Shown here piece by piece: positions 58,518-64,000 of a stretch of DNA of 64,000 nt. This stretch comes from Hyperoodon ampullatus (taxonomy: Eukaryota; Chordata; Mammalia; Artiodactyla; Ziphiidae), in assembly GCA_949752795.1 (NCBI GenBank), contig CATKHW010000562.1, positions 1 to 64,000 on the forward strand, written 5' to 3'. The notes beneath the pieces are model-generated. The model made no database searches. It saw only the letters and a program-made list of their open reading frames with translations, and was not told where the DNA came from. The position numbers and the translations under genes are program-made. Position 1 is the first letter of the stretch, and each line of letters starts with the position of its first letter.

Positions 58518-60254
58518 CTTGGCCAAAAAGGGCATATGCGTTTTCTCCTGAATATATTCAGGAGAAAATGCATATGCCCTTTTTGGCCAAGCAAACAAGC
58601 GGGCAATGCAAATCTGCACTACAAAGAAGTATCACTTCCCACCGGTCAAAAGGGACATCCACAAAATGTGTAAAAACCAGAAAGGCAAGACAGGCCCTGG
58701 AGAACAGGGAGCCTTGTTATGCTGATGGGCGGGATGTAAATTGCCAGCTGCCTCTCTGGAGGAGTGCATTGTGTTCCCTAAAATATGTATAAAGAGAGCT
58801 ACAGAGCCAAGGGCACTTCCAGTCTAGGGAATATACTTTGGGAAAACTGAAAATCAATAAGACAGAGCCACCCCAAAATTTAGGGCTGCACTGCTTACAA
58901 GGACCTCAACTTGGGTACACCTTAAATATCCCAGGAAATATAAAAATGGTTCAAAAAATTGTGGTACTTACGTACGATGGAATATCCCTCAGCCATGAAA
59001 TCAGTGTCATAAGACCAGTAGCAGCAAAATGGGTGGATTCAGGTACGATGATTCTAAGTGAAATAAGTCACACAGAAAAAGAAACTTATCATAAGATATC
59101 ACTTATGAAGATCCTGTAAACATGGCTTCAGTTGAACTGAGTTAGGAAACAGAACAGTGTCTCACATTTAGAAAACACTCTTATGCCTGCTTAAGGGGGA
59201 AGGAGAGGGGGCGTGATGCATAAAACCAGAGTTTGATATAAGCACAGGTACCTTGCAAAAACCAACTATGGAATAGACAAGACCTACACCTTCCTCAGTG
59301 AAAGGGACTCAAAACCCCATATTTCCCGCAGAGGAATATATTTGACTAGTTAGAATCTTAAAACCTATGGATTGATATGTCTCTGTAAGGGAATCAAGTG
59401 TGTCTAGACTGGCATAAACATGGCAGCGAGAATCAGCTCAAACCCACTATAAAAAGGAATTTCAAAAACAAAACAAAAAAACTGGGAAATTCTTTACAAT
59501 TGCTTCAGGGTCTCTGATGAAACCTGGAATGACCCTATCTACAACGACAGCTGGATATGGCATACGGCTGGACACTTGGGACTGAGAGGATTGGTGAGAT
59601 TGGGTGAGCAAATGCAGACCCTTTAAAGCACAAATGCCTGGCACCCATTCTATGGGTCCCAACTCTCCAGGTTGAAGGGAATATTACTACAGATATAACA
59701 TGTACGGGAAACCTAGAGAACGGACACACAGTGAATACGAAAGGTTTCTAAAACTCAATGAATAGTCCCTCTCCTGGTGCTCCGGTTTGACTTTCCGTCT
59801 GCTTTAGTATCAACCTCCCAACTTGGAGAGACAGCCCCTTAAACCTCCTGGGTCTCACAGGTTTCCAATTTGGCAGAGGATGAAAGGGAAGAGGGAGAAC
59901 GAATGAGAGAGTAGCTGTTAGGCATTTGGACGGGCACATATCACTGTAGTTTCCCGGCAGGAAGAAGAATTAACCAAAGTCTCAGCCACCCACCGGGAAC
60001 AAGTATAGGTCCTGAACCAAAATTTTGGACTTGCGGTCAGCTCACCAAAAACGAGTTGAAAAATGGAGCTCAGGGGCACAGCAATTCACAAACTGGCCGA
60101 GTAATAAAGGACAACTATCGTCCAAAAATCTGTTGAGGGAAGGCAACGAGGCGGACTTGAAAGTGAGGCAGAATAGCAGGAAACAGATTTCAACAGGTAC
60201 GTTGGAATCGCCTTTAAAGCACAGGAAGAGGGGCACAACTTCGACAATGATGCA
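58518..60254 (+). repeat. Satellite monomer M32 (higher-order position 2, copy 2)
   Basis: Length 1737 bp. Palindrome 58518-58591 carries the paired GCATATGCG / CATATGC change in both arms, plus one unpaired change (AAATGC). It follows M28 at 6953 bp (GGGGCCCAACTTCGACAGTG near 58494). A private deletion gives AAATATGTATAAAGAGAGC near 58781, and GGCTTCAGTTGAACTG occurs near 59123. Confidence 0.95.
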
Positions 60255-61993
60255 CTTGGCCAAAAAGGGCGTATGCGTTTTCTCCTGAATATATTCAGGA
60301 GAAAACGCATACGCCCTTTTTGGCCAAGCAAGCAAGCGGGCAATGCAAATCTGCACTACAAAGAAGTATCACTTCCCACCGGTCAAAAGGGACATCCACA
60401 AAATGTGTAAAAACCAGAAAGGCAAGACAGGCCCTGGAGAACAGGGAGCCTTGTTATGCTGATGGGCGGGATGTAAATTGCCAACTGCCTCTCTGGAGGA
60501 GTGTATTGTGTTCCCTAAAAGAAGTAAAGAACAGAGCTACAGAGCCAAGGGCACTTCCAGTCTAGGGAATATACCTTGGGAAAACTGAAAATCAATAAGA
60601 CAGAGCCACCCCAAAATTTAGGGCTGCACTGCTTACAAGGACCTCAACTTGGGTACACCTTAAATATCCCAGGAAATATCAAAATGGTTCAAAAAATTGT
60701 GGTACTTACGTACGATGGAATATCCCTCAGCCATGAAATCAATGTCATAAGACCAGTAGCAGCAAAATGGGTGGATTCAGGTACGATGATTCTAAGTGAA
60801 ATAAGTCACACAGAAAAAGAAACTTATCATAAGACATCACTTATGAAGATCCTGTAAACATGGCTACACTTGAACTGAGTTAGGAAAGAGGACAGTGTCT
60901 CACATTTAGAAAACACTCTTATGCCTGCTTAAGGGGGAAGGAGAGGTGGGGTGATGCATAAAACCAGAGTTTGATATAAGCACAGGTACCGTTCCAAAAA
61001 CCAACTATGGAATAGACAAGACCTACACCTTCCTCAGTGAAAGGGACTCAAAACCCCATATTTCCCGCAGAGGAATATATCTGACTAGTAAGAATCTTAA
61101 AACCTATGGATTGATATGTCTCCGTAAGGGAATCAAGTGTGGCTAGACTGGCATAAACATGGCAGCGAGAATCAGCTCAAACCCACTATAAAAAGGAATT
61201 TCAAAAACAAAACAAACAAACTGGGAAATTCTTTACAATTCCTTCAGGGTCTCTGATGAAACCTGGAATGACCCTATCTACAATGACAGCTGGATGTGGC
61301 ATAAGGCTGGACACTTGGGACTGAGAGGATTGGTGAGATTGGGTGAACAAATGCAGACCCTTTAAAGCACAAATGCCTGGCACCCATTCCATGGGTACCA
61401 ACTCTCCAGGTTAAAGGGAATATTACTACAGCTATAACATGTACGGGAAACATAAAGAACGGACAAACTGTGAATACAAAACGTTTCTAAAACTCAACGA
61501 ATAGTCCCTCTCCTGGTGCTCGGGTTTGACTTTCCATCTGCTTTACTATCAACCTCCCAATTTGGAGAGACAGCCCCTTTAACCTCCTGGTTCGCACAGG
61601 TTTCCAATTTGGCAGAGGATGAAAGGGAAGAGGGACAACCAATGAGAGAGTAGCTGTTAGGCATTTGGACGGCGACATATCACTGTAATTTCCCGGCAGG
61701 AAGAAGAATTAACCAAAATCTCAGCCACCCACCGGGAACCAGTATAGGTCCTGAACCAAAATTTTGGACTTGCGGTCAGCTCACCAAAAACGAGTTGAAA
61801 AATGGAGCTCAGGGGCACAACAATTCAAAAACTGGCCGAATAATAAAGGACAACTAGGGTCCAAAAATATGTTGAGGGAAGGCAACGAGGCGGACTTGAA
61901 AGCGAGGCAGAATAAAAGGAAACAGATATCAAGAGGTACGTTGGAATCGCCTTTAAATCACAGGAAGAGGGGCAAAACTTCGACAATGATGCA
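60255..61993 (+). repeat. Satellite monomer M33 (higher-order position 3, copy 2)
   Basis: Length 1739 bp, perfect palindrome at 60255-60328. It repeats M29 at 6954 bp from about 60.6 kb onward (AGAGGACAGTGTC near 60887, GTGTGGCTAGAC near 61137, AACTAGGGTCC near 61851). Its first 300 bp instead share GTGTATTGTGTTCC with M31. Private changes include AATAAAAGGAAACAG near 61911. Confidence 0.95.
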
Positions 61994-63730
61994 CTTGGCC
62001 AAAAAGGGCGTATGCGTTTTCTCCTGAATATATTCAGGAGAAAACGCATACGCCCTTTTTGGCCATGCAAGCAAGCGGGCAATGCAAATCTGCACTACAA
62101 AGAAGTATCACTTCCCACCGGTCAAAAGGGACATCCACAAAATGTGTAAAAACCAGAAAGGCAAGACAGGCCCTGGAGAACAGGGAGCCTTGTTATGCAG
62201 ATGGGCGGGATGTAAATTGCCAACTGCCTCTCTGGAGGAGTGCATTGTGTTCCCTAAAACAAGTAAACAACAGAGCTACAGAGCCAAGGGCACTTCCAGT
62301 CTAGGGAATATACCTTGGGAAAACTGAAAATCAATAAGACAGAGCCACCCCAAAATTTAGGGCTGCACTGCTTACAAGGACCTCAACTTGGTTACACCTT
62401 AAATATCCCAGGAAATATAAAAATGGTTCAAAAAATTGTGGTACTTACGTACGATGGAATATCCCTCAGCCATGAAATCAATGTCATAAGACCAGTAGCA
62501 GCAAAATGGGTGGATTCAGGTACGATGATTCTAAGTGAAATAAGTCACACAGAAAAAGAAACTTATCATAAGATATCACTTATGAAGATCCTGTAAACAT
62601 GGCTACACTTGAACTGAGTTAGGAAAGAGAACAGTGTCTCACATTTAGAAAACACTCTTATGCCTGCTAAGGGGGAAGGAGAGGTGGGGTGATGCATAAA
62701 ACGGGAGTTTGATATAAGCACAGGTACCGTTCAAAAAACCAACTATGGAATAGACAAGACCTACACCTTCCTCAGTCAAAGGGACTCAAAATCCCATATT
62801 TCCCGCAAAGGAATATATCTGAGTAGTAAGAATCTTAAAACCTATGGATTGATATGTCTCCGTAAGGGAATCAAGTGTGTCTAGACTGGCATAAACATGG
62901 CAGCGAGAATCAGCTCAAACCCACTATAAAAAGGAATTTCAAAAACAAAACAAAAAAACTGGGAAATTCGTTACAATTCCTTCAGGGTCTCTGATGAAAC
63001 CTGGAATGACCCTATCTAAAATGACAGCTGGATGTGGCATAAGGCTGGACACTTGGGACTGAGAGGATTGGTGAGATTGGGTGAGCAAATGAAGACCCTT
63101 TAAAGCAATAATGCATGGCACCCATTCCATGGGTCCCAACTCTCCAGGTTGAAGGGAATATTACTACAGTTATAACATGTACGGGAAACCTAGACAACGG
63201 ACACAGTGTGAATACGAAAGGTTTCTAAAACTCAACGAATAGTCCCTCTCCTGGTGCTCCAGTTTGACTTTCCATCTGCTTTACTATCAATCTCCAAAGT
63301 TGGAGAGACAGCCCCTTAACTTCCTGGTTCGCACACGTTGCCAATTTGGCAGAGGATGAAAGGGAAGAGGGAGAACCAATGAGAGAGTAGCTGTTAGGCA
63401 TTTGGACGGGCACATATCACTGTAATTTCACGACAGGAAGAAGAATTAACCAAAGTCTCAGCCACCCACTGGGAACCAGTATAGGTCCTGAACCAAAATT
63501 TTGGACTTGCGTTCAGCTCACCAAAAACGAATTGAAAAATGGAGCTCAGGGGCACAGCAATTCAGAAACTGGCCGAGTAATAAAGGACAACTATCGTCCA
63601 AAAATCTGTTGAGGAAAGGAAACGAGGCGGACTTGAAAGCGAGGCAGAATAGCAGGAAACAGATTTCAAGAGGTACGTTGGAATCGCCTTTAAAGCACAG
63701 GAAGAGGGGCACGACTTCGACAATGATGCA
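61994..63730 (+). repeat. Satellite monomer M34 (higher-order position 4, copy 2)
   Basis: Length 1737 bp. Palindrome 61994-62067 has one mismatch near its right end (GGCCATGCAAG). The right part repeats M30 (CCAGTTTGAC near 63259, CTCCAAAGTTGGAGAG near 63291). The L1 half carries private or subtype changes: TTATGCAGATGGG near 62192, shared with M35, and AAAACGGGAGTTTG near 62698. Confidence 0.95.
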
Positions 63731-64000
63731 CTTGGCCAAAAAGGGCGTATGCGTTTTCTCCTGAATATATTCAGGAGAAAACGCATACGCCCTTTTTGGC
63801 CAAGCAAGCAAGCGGGCAATGCAAATCTGCACTACAAAGAAGTATCACTTCCCACCGGTCAAAAGGGACATCCACAAAATGTGTAAAAACCAGAAAGGCA
63901 AGACAGGCCCTGGAGAACAGGGAGCCTTGTTATGCAGATGGGCGGGATGTAAATTGCCAACTGCCTCTCTGGAGGAGTGCATTGTGTTCCCTAAAACAAG
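63731..64000 (+). repeat. Partial trailing monomer M35 (higher-order position 1, copy 3)
   Basis: The last 270 bases of the window: a perfect palindrome at 63731-63804, the linker and the first ~185 bp of the L1 piece. The flank before it (TTTCACGACAGG near 63426, ATTCAGAAACTGGCC near 63563) is that of M27 and M31, so a third higher-order copy begins. After about 63850 it has the full CCCACCGGTCAAAAGG and not the one-base loss of M27 and M31, so the match breaks there. The array continues past the window. Confidence 0.95.

Larger units (their letters stand above)
3461..64000 (+). repeat. L1-tail satellite array, ~1738 bp monomers (probable common cetacean satellite)
   Basis: A fixed point in the monomer (centre of an inverted repeat) recurs 35 times from 4665 to 63767, giving 34 spacings of 1735-1740 bp and a mean of 1738 bp. 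All copies are in the same orientation. Taking the inverted repeat as the start, the order is: palindrome 74 bp; linker ~13 bp; decayed L1 ORF2 3' end, 3' UTR and A-rich tail ~880 bp; unassigned sequence ~770 bp. Strand is given by the L1 sense direction. By eye most neighbouring monomers differ by a few percent, with much closer pairs at longer offsets. A cetacean heavy satellite with ~1.75 kb period and an L1 component is known; this array fits it. The family name is inferred from structure and memory, not from a database match. Confidence 0.93.

Noticed and set aside
3461..64000. CENP-B box (TTCGNNNNANNCGGG or its complement).
   Set aside because: TTCG occurrences (for example in CTTCGACAATGATGC and GGTTCGCACAGG) and CCCG occurrences lack the required spacing and the second half of the motif.
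3461..64000. CRISPR-like array because of regular direct repeats with a palindrome.
   Set aside because: The period is 1738 bp with conserved intervening sequence, not short repeats with unique spacers, and the genome is mammalian.

Overview
The window is mammalian heterochromatic DNA. I see no functional protein gene, structural RNA gene, CRISPR array or bacterial feature in it. It holds two tandem-repeat arrays placed end to end.

Bases 1 to about 3460 are a degenerate minisatellite with a 24-25 bp unit. From about 3461 to the right edge (and beyond it) there is a head-to-tail satellite whose monomer averages 1738 bp (34 measured spacings, 1735-1740 bp). It comprises one partial leading monomer, 34 complete monomers and one partial trailing monomer. 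No unrelated insertion interrupts it.

Each satellite monomer is a composite. About 880 bp is a decayed 3' end of a LINE-1 element: the last ~170 codons of ORF2 spread over three frames, the 3' UTR and an A-rich tail. About 770 bp is sequence I cannot assign. At the junction just upstream of the L1 piece sits a 74-bp inverted repeat with no spacer, perfect in 14 of 35 copies. The L1 3' end resembles the cetartiodactyl type. A ~1.74 kb tandem repeat built on an L1 tail matches the description of the common cetacean (heavy) satellite, which Kapitonov, Holmquist and Jurka (1998) reported to contain L1. I therefore infer a whale, more likely one outside Delphinidae, where the repeat is reported to be shorter (about 1.58 kb). 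That assignment is from memory and not from a search.

Layout of the large array: 3461 to ~6040 is a diverged edge type, followed by homogenised monomers. ~23.2-25.15 kb is an internal island of diverged sequence resembling the edge. 9.83-19.93 kb, 12.98-36.8 kb and 49.5-64.0 kb contain multi-monomer duplications at offsets of 4, 10, 5, 3 and 1 monomers. The clearest higher-order repeat is a 4-monomer period (~6.95 kb) from about 49.5 kb to the end. The pattern fits unequal crossing-over and gene conversion with sharp chimera junctions. Nothing acts as a gene set; the many short open frames are shadows of the repeat. The points most worth following are the conserved palindrome with arm-symmetric changes, the mosaic higher-order structure, the minisatellite/satellite junction, and the unassigned CpG-bearing half of the monomer.
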